A DNA stretch of 64,000 bases, from assembly GCF_011067135.1 (NCBI RefSeq), contig NZ_JAAMOW010000002.1, positions 124,001-188,000 on the forward strand. Reading direction: 5' to 3'. A program made the position numbers and the translations under genes. The stretch's first letter is position 1. Every line of letters begins with the position of its first letter. Positions 43,732 through 52,334 of the stretch are shown here, piece by piece. Origin of the DNA: Solimonas terrae (GTDB taxonomy: Bacteria > Pseudomonadota > Gammaproteobacteria > Nevskiales > Nevskiaceae). The notes under the pieces were generated by a model. It did not search any database, had not been told where the DNA came from, and saw nothing but the letters and a program-made list of their open reading frames with translations.

Positions 43732-45771
43732 ATGCAAGTGACAGCCGGAAAAAGCCTGGGCATCGAGTCCAAGACGCTGATCGAAATCTATCGCCAGATG
43801 GCGCGCATCCGCGCCGTCGACAAGGGCATCCAGGCCGGCCTGTCGGCCGGCAAGTTCCTGTTCTCGTACTGGCCGTCGACCGGCCAGGAAGTGATTCCGG
43901 CAGCGATCTCGCAGCTGATCAGCGCGCGCGATTACATGGTGACCACCTATCGCGGTATTCACGATCAGGTCGCCAAGGGTCTTGAGCTGGAAGGTCTGTT
44001 CGCGGAGGCACTCGGCCGCGCGACCGGTATCAACAAGGGCAAGGGCGGCGCGCCGCACATCTCCGACCCGGCGTCGGGTTCGATGCTGACGACGGCCATC
44101 GTCGGCGCCGGCGCGCCGATCGCCAACGGCCTGGCGTTTGCCGCCAAATCGCGCGGCGAAGACCGCGTGACCATCGTCAACTTCGGTGACGGCGCGACCA
44201 GCATCGGTGCCGTGCACGAGGCGATGAACTTCGCCGGAAGCTGGAAGCTGCCGGTGATCTTCCTGTGCCAGAACAACCAGTACGGCGAGTACACCAGGCT
44301 GGCGGACTACACGGCCAGCCAGGACTTCGCATCGCGCGCCGCCGGTTACGGCTTCAAGGGCGTCAAGCTCGACGGCAATGATCCGGTCGCTTTCTACAAC
44401 GGCATGAAGGACGTGATCGCCGAGATCCGCGCCGGTCGCGGTCCGATCTTCGTCGAAGCGACCACCTATCGCCTCGGTCCGCACGCCGGCGTCGGCGACA
44501 ACCACAACGCCCCCAAGGAAGAGCTGCAGGCCGGCAAGGCCGCGTGGCCGGTGCCGCGCACGCGCGCGCTGCTGATCGAGTCCGGCATTGCCAGCGAAGC
44601 ACAGCTCGCCGAAATCGAGGAAGCGGCGCGCGTCGAAGTCGAATCGGCGATGGAAAAGGCGCTGGCCGCACCGAACACGCCGGCGTCGGAAACACTGGTC
44701 GATGTCTATGCCGACGTCAGCGACGTGCCGGTGCGCGGGCAGTATCCGCGCCGCGCGGCCGAGGTCGAGCCGACCGGCGAGCGCAAGACCATGCTGATGC
44801 TCGAAGCGGTCATCAGTGCGCAGGCCACCGCGATGGAGCTCGACAAGGGCGTCGTCGCGTTCGGCGAAGACGTCGGCAAGCCGGGCGGGGTGTTCGGCAC
44901 GTCCAAGGGCCTGCAGGAAAAGTTCGGCGCGCAGCGCGTGCTCGACACGCCGATCGCCGAGCAGGCGATCATCGGTGCCGGCGTTGGCGCGGCGCTGGTC
45001 GGCATGCGCCCGATCACGGAGATCATGTTCAATGACTTCGCCGGCGTGTGCATGGACCCGATCTTCAACCACGCCGCCAAGCAGCGCTTCATGTCCGGCA
45101 ATGCCACGCATGTGCCGATGGTGATCCGCATGATGGTCGGCGGTGGCATCGGCGGTTTCGGCGCGCAGCACTCGCAGTCGCTGGAAGCCTGGTTCACCCA
45201 CGTGCCGGGCCTCAAGGTCGTCATGCCGAGCACGCCGTACGACGCCAAGGGCCTGCTGCTGAGTTCGATCTTCGACGACGATCCGGTCGTCCATCTCGAA
45301 TCGATCAAGCTGCTGCGCGGCATCAAGGGCGAAGTGCCGCTCGCCGACTACCGCATCCCGCTCGGCGTCGCCGCCGTGCGCCGCGAGGGCAGCGACATCA
45401 CGCTGGTCTCTTACGGCTGGGAAGTGCACGAGTGCGTCAAGGCTGCCGACGAGCTGCAGAAGGACGGCATCAGCGCCGAGGTCATCGACCTGCGCACGCT
45501 GCTGCCGATCGACTACGCCCGCGTGCTCGACTCGGTGAAGAAGACGCGTCGCGCGCTGGTCGTGCATGCGGCGACCGAATTCGGCGGTTTCGGCGCGGAG
45601 ATTGCGAGCACGATTGCCGAGGAGCAGTTCTCGACGCTGAAAGCACCGGTTGGCCGTCTCGGCGCCGCGTTCGCGCCGATCGGCTACTCTCGCGACATCG
45701 AAATGAGCCAGATTCCGAGCGCGCCGGCGATCGTCGCGCGCGTGCGTGAAATCCTTTCCTTCAAGAGCTGA
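43732..45771 (+). CDS. Fused E1 alpha-beta 2-oxo acid / acetoin dehydrogenase, thiamine-diphosphate dependent
   Basis: 679 residues, fusing what are usually two genes. The alpha half (1-~340) has the ThDP motif GDG(152)...NN(182) and YRLGPHAGVGD. The beta half (~350-679) has FGEDVGKPGGVFGTS, DTPIAEQAIIGAGVGAALVGMRPI and HVPGLKVVMPSTPYDAKGLL. It decarboxylates a 2-oxo acid (or cleaves acetoin-like substrate) and transfers the acyl group to a lipoyl carrier. Start ATG 43732 (MQVTAGKSLG). It is followed by the free lipoyl gene 15 bases later. No E3 is present in the window, so a housekeeping E3 may be shared. Confidence 0.92.
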   Translation: MQVTAGKSLGIESKTLIEIYRQMARIRAVDKGIQAGLSAGKFLFSYWPSTGQEVIPAAISQLISARDYMVTTYRGIHDQVAKGLELEGLFAEALGRATGINKGKGGAPHISDPASGSMLTTAIVGAGAPIANGLAFAAKSRGEDRVTIVNFGDGATSIGAVHEAMNFAGSWKLPVIFLCQNNQYGEYTRLADYTASQDFASRAAGYGFKGVKLDGNDPVAFYNGMKDVIAEIRAGRGPIFVEATTYRLGPHAGVGDNHNAPKEELQAGKAAWPVPRTRALLIESGIASEAQLAEIEEAARVEVESAMEKALAAPNTPASETLVDVYADVSDVPVRGQYPRRAAEVEPTGERKTMLMLEAVISAQATAMELDKGVVAFGEDVGKPGGVFGTSKGLQEKFGAQRVLDTPIAEQAIIGAGVGAALVGMRPITEIMFNDFAGVCMDPIFNHAAKQRFMSGNATHVPMVIRMMVGGGIGGFGAQHSQSLEAWFTHVPGLKVVMPSTPYDAKGLLLSSIFDDDPVVHLESIKLLRGIKGEVPLADYRIPLGVAAVRREGSDITLVSYGWEVHECVKAADELQKDGISAEVIDLRTLLPIDYARVLDSVKKTRRALVVHAATEFGGFGAEIASTIAEEQFSTLKAPVGRLGAAFAPIGYSRDIEMSQIPSAPAIVARVREILSFKS

Positions 45772-45786
45772 ACAAGGCGATCTGCA

Positions 45787-46017
45787 ATGGCGACTTCACT
45801 GACGATTCCCAAACTCGAGATGTCCATGACCGAGGGCACGCTGACCGAATGGCTGGTCGCCGACGGTGCCGAGGTCAAGGAAGGCGATCCGATCTATTCG
45901 CTGGAAACCGGCAAGTCGGTGCAGGAAATCGCCGCGCCCGCGTCCGGCAAGCTGGTGCAGAAGCTGCCCGCCGGCGACACGCTCGATGTCGGCACGGTGA
46001 TCGGCGAGATCGTCTGA
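45787..46017 (+). CDS. Free-standing lipoyl (biotinyl-lipoyl) carrier protein
   Basis: 76 residues forming a single lipoyl domain: TIPKLEMSMTEGTLTEWLVADGAEVKEGDPI and SLETGKSVQEIAAPASGKL, with the lipoyl-lysine K43 in ETGKS. Normally this domain is the N-terminus of E2; here it is a separate gene. It is 15 bases behind the E1 fusion and matches the domain missing from the 42897 E2. A biotin carrier is excluded by context and the lack of the (A/V)MK(M/L) motif. A terminator follows at 46214. Confidence 0.9.
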   Translation: MATSLTIPKLEMSMTEGTLTEWLVADGAEVKEGDPIYSLETGKSVQEIAAPASGKLVQKLPAGDTLDVGTVIGEIV

Positions 46018-46018
46018 A

Positions 46019-46157
46019 AGCTTGTGAATAAATCTACTGCGCTCGACATTTTGCACGTCGGCGGTGCTCGCAATCCTCACGTACTTGAGTACGCTGCGGT
46101 TGCTGCGCTCCGGCGGCGCACAAACTGCCTTCGCTCGCTACGATTTCTTCACAAGCT
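46019..46157. repeat. Palindromic intergenic repeat (AGCTTGTGAATAAAT / ATTTCTTCACAAGCT)
   Basis: Ends are inverted copies (AGCTTGTGAATAAATCT vs CGATTTCTTCACAAGCT), with further internal symmetry around AATCCTCACGTACTTGAGTACG. Such elements occur in many proteobacterial genomes. It immediately follows the lipoyl gene. Confidence 0.65.
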
Positions 46158-46213
46158 CTGAAAGCGGAATAAGCGAGCGCGGGTTTTCGTCCGAATGTTC
46201 GTGGTAGCAGAAG

Positions 46214-46237
46214 GGCCCGCGAGAGCGGGCCTTTTTT
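46214..46237 (+). terminator. Rho-independent terminator of the E2/E1/lipoyl operon
   Basis: Perfect 7-bp GC stem GGCCCGC/GCGGGCC with a GAGA tetraloop, followed directly by TTTTTT. About 200 bases past the lipoyl gene stop, consistent with the end of that plus-strand transcript. Confidence 0.9.
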
Positions 46238-46276
46238 GTGCCGCGCGCAGAACGGGGAGCGCGCTGCGAAAGCCGC

Positions 46277-46997
46277 TGTATGACCGGGCGCTTCTCGTGT
46301 TCTCTCTCCCCCGTCGCAACGCGAAGGGGGAGAGGGTCAGGGTGAGGGGGCGTTCGTGCCGGGAGATGCTCGATCCGTTGACCCCTCACCCCAACCCTCT
46401 CCCCTCGATGAGGGGAGAGGGAGTTGATCGTCGGCGGTGCCAGACCACCGCCCGTCCGTTCTCGCGCGCTGTCCAGTGCGCGAAGCAGTGCATCGAGTCC
46501 ATCGCGTCGTGCGGACATGACCGCACTTCCCGCGTTCCCTCACCCCCGTCGCAGCGCGATGGGGGTGAGGGTGAGGGGGCGTTCGCGCCGGGGGATGCTC
46601 GATCCGTTGACCCCTCACTCCAACCCTCTCCCCTCGATGAGGGGAGAGGGAGTTGACGTGCAGGTAAGCGCCGGACTACCGCCCGTCCGCTCTCGCGCGC
46701 TGTCCAGTGCGCGAAGCAGTGCATCGAGTCCATTGCGTCGTGCGGACATGACCGCGCTTCTCGCATTCCCTCTCTCCCGTCGCAGTGGGATAGGGCAGAG
46801 GGTCAGGGTGGGAGGGTGTTAGCACTGGATGGACATGACCGGGCTTGCCGTGTTCCCTCTCCCCCGTCGCGGCGCGATGGGGGAGAGGGTCAGGGTGAGG
46901 GGGCGTCCGGGCCTGGAGATGCTCGATCCGTGGCCCCCTCATCCCAGCCGTCTCCCCTCGTCGAAGGGAGAGGGTTTGATGCGTCGACAGCGCTAAG
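46277..46997. repeat. ~231-bp-period repeat array with decayed luxC 3'-end copies
   Basis: Units consist of a ~70-base segment closely matching the minus-strand 3' end of the LuxC-like gene, plus a ~160-base block of GAGAGGG-rich hairpins. LuxC-tail copies are at 46447-46514 and 46678-46745; the genuine gene end is at 46998-47067. Hairpin-block copies begin near 46277, 46514, 46746 and 46832. Copies A and B are offset by 231 bases and are nearly identical to each other, differing more from the gene. CRISPR is excluded: the pieces lack regular spacers. Confidence 0.75.
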
Positions 46998-48408
46998 CCA
47001 CTGCTCGTCCGTCCTCGTGTGCCATCCAGTGCACGAAGCGGTGCATCGGGTACATCGCGTCGTGCGGATTGCCGATCGTGCTCGGGCCGGCTTCGCCGAG
47101 CTGGACGATGCGCTGCGCGCCGCCGCTGGCGAGGCGGTCGCGATAGTCGGCCATGCGCGTGAACGGATAGAAGCCGACCGTCTGCGTCGCGACGTTGACC
47201 CACTTGATCGCATCGTCCAGCGCATCGACGCGCACGACGTTGGCGGTCTTGTTGATCGGGTGGAAGTCGACCGGTTCCTCGGAGCGCACGACCAGACCCT
47301 TGCCGTCGGTCTTGCCCCAGACCCGGAACTCGTCGTCGATCATCATCAGCGCTTCGATCTGCTCGCGCAGGTCCATCGCCAGCGGACGAATGTCGCCTGA
47401 CGCGGCGGCGCGCTGTGCAATGCGCTGCTGCAGTTTCTCGCTGAAGCGATCGACCTGCTGCTGATCGCCTTCGACGTAGACGAAGCGGCTGGCGACACAG
47501 GCTTCCTGATTCAGCGTCATCACGTCGGCTGACGCCAGGTCGGCGGCTTCGTCGGTCGCCGCTTCGGACGCGAACGCTTCGCGGCCGACCATCGAGATCG
47601 AAGTCTTGGGGTCGAAGGACACCAGCTGGAACCCGGGGCCGAGATACTGGATGACGTTGTTGATGGCGTCGCCGCCGCCCCAGGCGACGATCTTGTCGAA
47701 GTACTGCGGCCGGTACAGCACCTGCTCGACGCCGGCATCGCCGCCGCGCCAGTAGACGGCCGACATCGAGCGCACGATCGGATGCTGCGGGTCGATCGCC
47801 GCCATCGTGCGCAGGATCGCGACCATCGTGAACGGATCGGCCGACGACATCTTGAACAGGTTGATGGCCTTGACCATCGCGCCCTGGGCGATCGACTTCA
47901 CCGCGACGCCGGGCGAGTTGCCGGGCAGCACATGAATCAGTCGCGGCGCGAACGCGCGCACGTAGCTTTTGCGGCCGGTGAAATCCTGTTTCGGAATCCA
48001 GCCGTCGAGCGCGCGCGGGTCGGCGAAGTTCTGTTCGACTTCGGCCATCAGGATGCGCTTGTCGAGATAGGCGACGGCGTGCTTCGCCGTGGTCTCGACG
48101 ACGCTGCGTGGCAGGATGTGCGTCGCCGCCATGCGGTCGAAGCATTCCTGCATGTACGGATTGTCCGGCGCGAGCAGACGCTGGCCGGTCTCGACGAGGA
48201 AGTCGATGATCTCGGCGAGCGGCACCTTGAGCAGCGGCGGCACCTCGCTGCGCGGATGCACGGCGCGGTCGAGATCGATCCGCGGCGTCGCGAACGTCAC
48301 GCCGAGATCGCGCGAACGATGCTGCGCATCGTCACCCTCGACGGTCTCGCCGCGCAGGAAGAACGGCGCCGAGACGACGGCGGCGCCGGTATCGACGACG
48401 GCGCTCAT
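46993..48408 (-). CDS. LuxC-like acyl-CoA/acyl-protein reductase
   Basis: 471-residue member of the LuxC family (aldehyde-dehydrogenase superfamily) that reduces an activated acyl group to an aldehyde. Catalytic Cys304 lies in LNQEACVASRFVYVEG. A nucleotide-binding and catalytic body precedes it (LPGNSPGVAVKSIAQGAMVKAINLFK). The C-terminal LGEAGPSTIGNPHDAMYPMHRFVHWMAHE matches the terminal HD-x-M...HE pattern of LuxC. The ATG at 48408 overlaps the stop of the LuxE-like gene (ATGA), so the two subunits are coupled. No luxAB genes are present. It probably makes an aldehyde from a fatty or steroid-side-chain acid. Confidence 0.9.
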   Translation of the reverse strand: MSAVVDTGAAVVSAPFFLRGETVEGDDAQHRSRDLGVTFATPRIDLDRAVHPRSEVPPLLKVPLAEIIDFLVETGQRLLAPDNPYMQECFDRMAATHILPRSVVETTAKHAVAYLDKRILMAEVEQNFADPRALDGWIPKQDFTGRKSYVRAFAPRLIHVLPGNSPGVAVKSIAQGAMVKAINLFKMSSADPFTMVAILRTMAAIDPQHPIVRSMSAVYWRGGDAGVEQVLYRPQYFDKIVAWGGGDAINNVIQYLGPGFQLVSFDPKTSISMVGREAFASEAATDEAADLASADVMTLNQEACVASRFVYVEGDQQQVDRFSEKLQQRIAQRAAASGDIRPLAMDLREQIEALMMIDDEFRVWGKTDGKGLVVRSEEPVDFHPINKTANVVRVDALDDAIKWVNVATQTVGFYPFTRMADYRDRLASGGAQRIVQLGEAGPSTIGNPHDAMYPMHRFVHWMAHEDGRAVA

Positions 48409-49754
48409 GACACGCCCCGCACATAGGCATCGACGGTGCCGGCGCAGCCGATCTTGTCGTCGCCTTCGAGATCCGCGTAGCGGACGATGCTGTCGCCGAT
48501 CGTCGGCCCCTTGCAGCCGCAGGGGCAGGGGCTGAAGTCGATCGACACCTTGTCGCCGGAGATCACGCCGCCCCAGCGGCCGTCGATAGCCAGATCGAAG
48601 AACGCGGCGCGGCCCTCGTATTCGTCTTTGGCTGTCGGCAGCAGCGCGTCGCCGTCCTTGTTCAGCACCAGCGGCACGACCCAGGGCGGCACGTGATAGC
48701 GGCCGCCGGCGCGGCAGCGCGGCATGCCGGAATGCAGCTCCTGCATGCTGTAGTTCTGGTAGTTGCGTTCCGGCGCGATGTTGAAGGTCTCGTAGACGAA
48801 CTCGCGGTAATCGTCCGGCAGCTTGGCGCGCTTCAGGCCGCCGCCGACGTAAATCGAATTCTCCGGATGAAAATCCCTGGCGCTGTAACCCATCTCGCGC
48901 ACGGCTTTGGCGACGTTGTAGAGCCCGGCCCACAAGCCGGTGACGTGCAGCTTGCTCTTGCGTGCGTCGACGACCGCCTGCGCCGTGATGCCGACGGCGT
49001 CGTCGACCGCTTTCTGCCGCGCAGCCGAGGTTTGCTCGAAGGTCTGCAGGTCGCCGGGTCTGGCGGTGCCGTCGGCGATCGCCTTGCGCAGCACCACCAT
49101 CTGCGTCAGTCCGCCGACCGTGATCGGCGGCACCGGGTAGGCGAAGCGCTCGTGCGCCGGGTCCTGCAGCGCGGCGATGTAGGCGTCGCCGGTATAGAGA
49201 TTGCGCGGCACATGCGCGACCGCCGCCATGCCGAAGATGCGCCGGTCCTGCGCCGGCACGACGCCCGAACCCCAGGCATAGGCGGCGACGGCTTCGGTCT
49301 GGCACCACCGCATGTCGGCCTCGGAGGCGACCAGCATCGCCGACTTGCCGGTCGTGCCGCTGGAACAGGACACATAGAAGCCCTGCGCCTGCAGGCGCTC
49401 GATCCAGTCGTCCATGTCGCGGATCCGCGCGCGGTCCTGCGCCGGCACGCGATGGCTGGACACGGTGTCCATCCATTTGCCGAGCCGGTCCCAGCGCGCC
49501 TCCATCAGCCAGCCTTCCGGATAGCTCTTGTACGCGGTGTGCGGGAACAGCAGCGGCACCGCGTCGGCGTGGCTGCGGATGCTGTCGATGTTCGCCTCGC
49601 CGGCGCGATGACCGAGCAGCTTGATCGCGTCCTTGCGCGTCTGGAAGCGCTCGTTCATCGCCGCGATCTGTGTATCGCGCAGTTCCGCAAACGGGATGTC
49701 GTAGCGGCCATCGGCTGCAACCAGCCCGGTCAGTTGTTCGACTGCAGTGCCCAT
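48405..49754 (-). CDS. LuxE-like acyl-protein synthetase / adenylate-forming protein
   Basis: 449-residue protein that activates a fatty or carboxylic acid for reduction by its LuxC partner. The motif CSSGTTGKSAM at about residues 130-140 is the adenylate-forming P-loop typical of LuxE and PaaK-like proteins. A CPCGC cluster (C410, C412, C414) near the end resembles the metal site of phenylacetate-CoA-ligase-like proteins. Start chosen at 49754 with GGAG upstream. First gene of the LuxE-LuxC pair, divergent from a TetR gene. A palindrome at 49827 lies between them. Confidence 0.88.
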   Translation of the reverse strand: MGTAVEQLTGLVAADGRYDIPFAELRDTQIAAMNERFQTRKDAIKLLGHRAGEANIDSIRSHADAVPLLFPHTAYKSYPEGWLMEARWDRLGKWMDTVSSHRVPAQDRARIRDMDDWIERLQAQGFYVSCSSGTTGKSAMLVASEADMRWCQTEAVAAYAWGSGVVPAQDRRIFGMAAVAHVPRNLYTGDAYIAALQDPAHERFAYPVPPITVGGLTQMVVLRKAIADGTARPGDLQTFEQTSAARQKAVDDAVGITAQAVVDARKSKLHVTGLWAGLYNVAKAVREMGYSARDFHPENSIYVGGGLKRAKLPDDYREFVYETFNIAPERNYQNYSMQELHSGMPRCRAGGRYHVPPWVVPLVLNKDGDALLPTAKDEYEGRAAFFDLAIDGRWGGVISGDKVSIDFSPCPCGCKGPTIGDSIVRYADLEGDDKIGCAGTVDAYVRGVS

Positions 49755-49826
49755 GATCGTTCTCCGGTGGTGCTTTCGTGGTGCGGCGGCTTCGATTACC
49801 GTCAGCGACACCACGAATCGTTGTAT

Positions 49827-49844
49827 TGGTACTAATAAGTACCA
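49827..49844. promoter_or_regulatory. Perfect palindrome TGGTACTAATAAGTACCA, probable TetR operator
   Basis: 7-bp arms around AATA; only 2 bases from the TetR start codon. In the divergent promoter of the LuxE/LuxC pair and the TetR gene, so it likely controls both. Confidence 0.7.
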
Positions 49845-49846
49845 TT

Positions 49847-50530
49847 ATGGCGAGACCCAGCCTGGAGGGCAAGACCATTCGTCAGAAAACTCAGCCGGAG
49901 CCGGCGCGGCCGCGCGCCGGGCGCCCGACGCGGGCGCAGCAGCAGCAGCGCGTCGAGGAATTGCTCAGTGTCGCGCTGGATACCTTTCTCGAACGCGGCT
50001 TCGATCAGACCACGATCGAGGAAATCGCCACGCGTGTCGGCATGTCCAAGCGCACGGTGTACGCCTATCACGACGACAAGGAGGCCCTGTTCCGCGCCGC
50101 CGTGCGGCGGGCGATCGAGGCCTACACGGTGCCGCGCGAGGACATCGAGGCGCTGGTCGGCGACGATCTGGAAGCGAGCTTGCGCGCGATCGCGCACCAG
50201 CGCGTCGCCAATCTGTCGCGTCCGGTTTCGATCAAGCTGCAGCGCATCCTCGCCGCGCAGGCCTACCGTTTTCCGGAGCTGTTCAACGCGGCGTTCGAGG
50301 AAGGCGCCGGCCCGGTCGTCGAGGTACTGAGGGCGTTGTTCGCACGCCACGAGGCGGCCGGCGACATCGCCGTCGGCGATGCGCAGCACGCCGCCGCCGC
50401 GTTTCTGAGTCTGGTCGTCGGCGGCCCGACGCGTCTGATCGTCGCCGGCAATGCACTCGGCAAGACCGAACTCGACGCGCGCATCGACTTCGGCGTACGC
50501 CTGTTTCTGCGTGGGGCGCTGCGGCGCTAG
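49847..50530 (+). CDS. TetR/AcrR family transcriptional regulator
   Basis: 227-residue repressor. A basic arm (MARPSLEGKTIRQKT...) precedes the helix-turn-helix (RVEELLSVALDTFLERGFDQTTIEEIATRVGMSKRTVYAYHDDKEALF, about residues 35-85). The rest is a ligand-binding helical domain. The ATG at 49847 is only 2 bases from the palindrome, leaving no room for a normal ribosome site, so a leaderless transcript or a downstream start is possible. Predicted to repress the divergent LuxE/LuxC genes; ligand unknown. Confidence 0.87.
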   Translation: MARPSLEGKTIRQKTQPEPARPRAGRPTRAQQQQRVEELLSVALDTFLERGFDQTTIEEIATRVGMSKRTVYAYHDDKEALFRAAVRRAIEAYTVPREDIEALVGDDLEASLRAIAHQRVANLSRPVSIKLQRILAAQAYRFPELFNAAFEEGAGPVVEVLRALFARHEAAGDIAVGDAQHAAAAFLSLVVGGPTRLIVAGNALGKTELDARIDFGVRLFLRGALRR

Positions 50531-50647
50531 CAGGTGCTGCGGTCGCGGCTTGCGCCGCTCCTGCAGCAGCTTTCCGTCGAAGTTTGCGGCCGTGTGGCTG
50601 CGATTCGCGCCACGCCTGCAAGTCGCGACCTGCGGACCGTCACCCAC

Positions 50648-50674
50648 AAAAAAGGGCGCCTCGCGGAGGCGCCC
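50648..50674 (-). terminator. Rho-independent terminator of mmsA
   Basis: 9-bp perfect stem GGGCGCCTC/GAGGCGCCC with a 3-base loop, A6 tract preceding on the plus strand (T run on the minus strand). 22 bases past the mmsA stop. Confidence 0.9.
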
Positions 50675-50695
50675 GATCTTGTTGTCCGGACCGGC

Positions 50696-52213
50696 CTACT
50701 GCGCGGTCGGCATCACGAATTCCGGTCCCTTGGACGCGCTGTCCGGCCAGCGCTGCATGATGCTCTTGTAGCGCGTGTAGAAGCGCACGCCTTCTTCGCC
50801 GTAGGCATGCTGGTCGCCGAACAGCGAACGCTTCCAGCCGCCGAACGAATGCCAGGCCATCGGCACCGGAATCGGCACGTTGATGCCGACCATGCCGACC
50901 TGGATGCGCCGTGCGAACTCGCGGGCGGTGGCGCCGTCGCGCGTGTAGCAGGCGGTGCCGTTGCCGAACTCGTGCTTGTTGATCAGCTCGACGGCGGTCG
51001 CGAAGTCCGGCACGCGCACGACGCTGAGCACCGGTCCGAAAATCTCTTCCTTGTAGATCGTCATCTCCGGCGTGACCTTGTCGAACAGGGTGCCGCCGGT
51101 GAAGAAGCCGTTCTCGTGACCCGGCACCGTGAGGCCGCGACCGTCGACGACGAGCTCGGCGCCTTCCGCGACACCCTTCTCGATGTAGCCCTCGACCTTG
51201 GCCTTGTGCACGCCGGTGACCAGCGGACCCATCTCGGCGCGCGACTCCATGCCGTTGCAGATCACCAGCTTCTTCGCCTTCTCGGCGACCTTGGCGACCA
51301 GCGCATCGGCGATGTCGCCGACCGCGACGGCGACCGAGATCGCCATGCAGCGTTCACCGGCCGAGCCGTAGGCGGCGCCGATCAGTGCGTCGACGGCCTG
51401 CTCGAGGTCGGCGTCCGGCATGATGACCATGTGATTCTTGGCGCCGCCCAGCGCCTGCACGCGCTTGCCGCGCCGGGTGCCCTCGGAATAGATGTACTCG
51501 GCGATCGGCGTCGAGCCGACGAACGACAGCGCCTGCACGTCCGGATGCGCGAGCAATGCATCGACCGCGACCTTGTCACCCTGCACGACGTTGAAGACGC
51601 CGTCGGGCAGGCCCGCCTGCTTGAGCAGCTCCGCCATCAGCAACGAGGCCGACGGGTCACGCTCCGAAGGCTTGAGCACGAAGGTGTTGCCGCAGACCAG
51701 CGCGACCGGGAACATCCACATCGGCACCATCACCGGGAAGTTGAACGGCGTGATGCCGGCAACGACGCCCAGCGGCTGGCGCAGGTTCCAGTTGTCGATG
51801 CCGCCGCCGATGTTGTCGCTGTGCGAGCCGCCCAGCAGATGCGGCGCGCCCATCGCGAACTCGACGACCTCGATGCCGCGCGTGACTTCGCCGGACGCGT
51901 CGCTGAACACCTTGCCGTGTTCCTGGGTGATCAGCTTCGCAAGCTCGTCGCGGTTGGCTTCGAGCAGCTCGCGGAACTTCATCATGATGCGCGCGCGGCG
52001 CAGCGGTGCCGTCGCCGCCCATGCCGGGAACGCGGCCTTCGCGGCAGCCACCGCGGCATCCACGTCGGCCGGCGTCGCCAGCGTCACCTTGCCGGTGACG
52101 GCGCCGGTGGCCGGGTTGTAGACATCGCTGCTGCGTGCGGCGGCTGCTTGCTGCACGGCGCCAGCGATGTAATGACCAATAGTGTTGATGATTGTACCTG
52201 CGGGCAGATTCAT
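50696..52213 (-). CDS. mmsA: Methylmalonate-semialdehyde dehydrogenase (CoA-acylating)
   Basis: 505-residue aldehyde dehydrogenase of the MmsA family: (methyl)malonate semialdehyde + NAD + CoA to propionyl- or acetyl-CoA + CO2 + NADH. Seen: NAD-binding [15 protein letters not shown], catalytic Cys289 in [31 protein letters not shown] and the C-terminal [16 protein letters not shown] typical of the MmsA branch. Start ATG 52213. It is divergent from a LysR gene, and a terminator follows. It would channel propionate- or valine-like intermediates from degradation. Confidence 0.95.
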   Translation of the reverse strand: MNLPAGTIINTIGHYIAGAVQQAAAARSSDVYNPATGAVTGKVTLATPADVDAAVAAAKAAFPAWAATAPLRRARIMMKFRELLEANRDELAKLITQEHGKVFSDASGEVTRGIEVVEFAMGAPHLLGGSHSDNIGGGIDNWNLRQPLGVVAGITPFNFPVMVPMWMFPVALVCGNTFVLKPSERDPSASLLMAELLKQAGLPDGVFNVVQGDKVAVDALLAHPDVQALSFVGSTPIAEYIYSEGTRRGKRVQALGGAKNHMVIMPDADLEQAVDALIGAAYGSAGERCMAISVAVAVGDIADALVAKVAEKAKKLVICNGMESRAEMGPLVTGVHKAKVEGYIEKGVAEGAELVVDGRGLTVPGHENGFFTGGTLFDKVTPEMTIYKEEIFGPVLSVVRVPDFATAVELINKHEFGNGTACYTRDGATAREFARRIQVGMVGINVPIPVPMAWHSFGGWKRSLFGDQHAYGEEGVRFYTRYKSIMQRWPDSASKGPEFVMPTAQ

Positions 52214-52334
52214 GGCGGGCTATTTTTTTGCGGGCGGAAACACATATTAGGCCGCATCCGGTTGCCAGATGCCAATGAATTAAACTGCGATCGATATAAG
52301 TGCGGCCAATATCGCAGAGGCATACGGCGCCGGC

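Noticed and set aside
46277-46997. Possible CRISPR array
   Set aside because: Repeat units of ~231 bases with no short direct repeats or unique spacers; no cas genes.
46993-49754. Bioluminescence operon
   Set aside because: LuxC and LuxE-like genes only; no luxA, luxB or luxD, and the luciferase-like gene at 14.8 kb is a distant LLM-class enzyme in another transcription unit.
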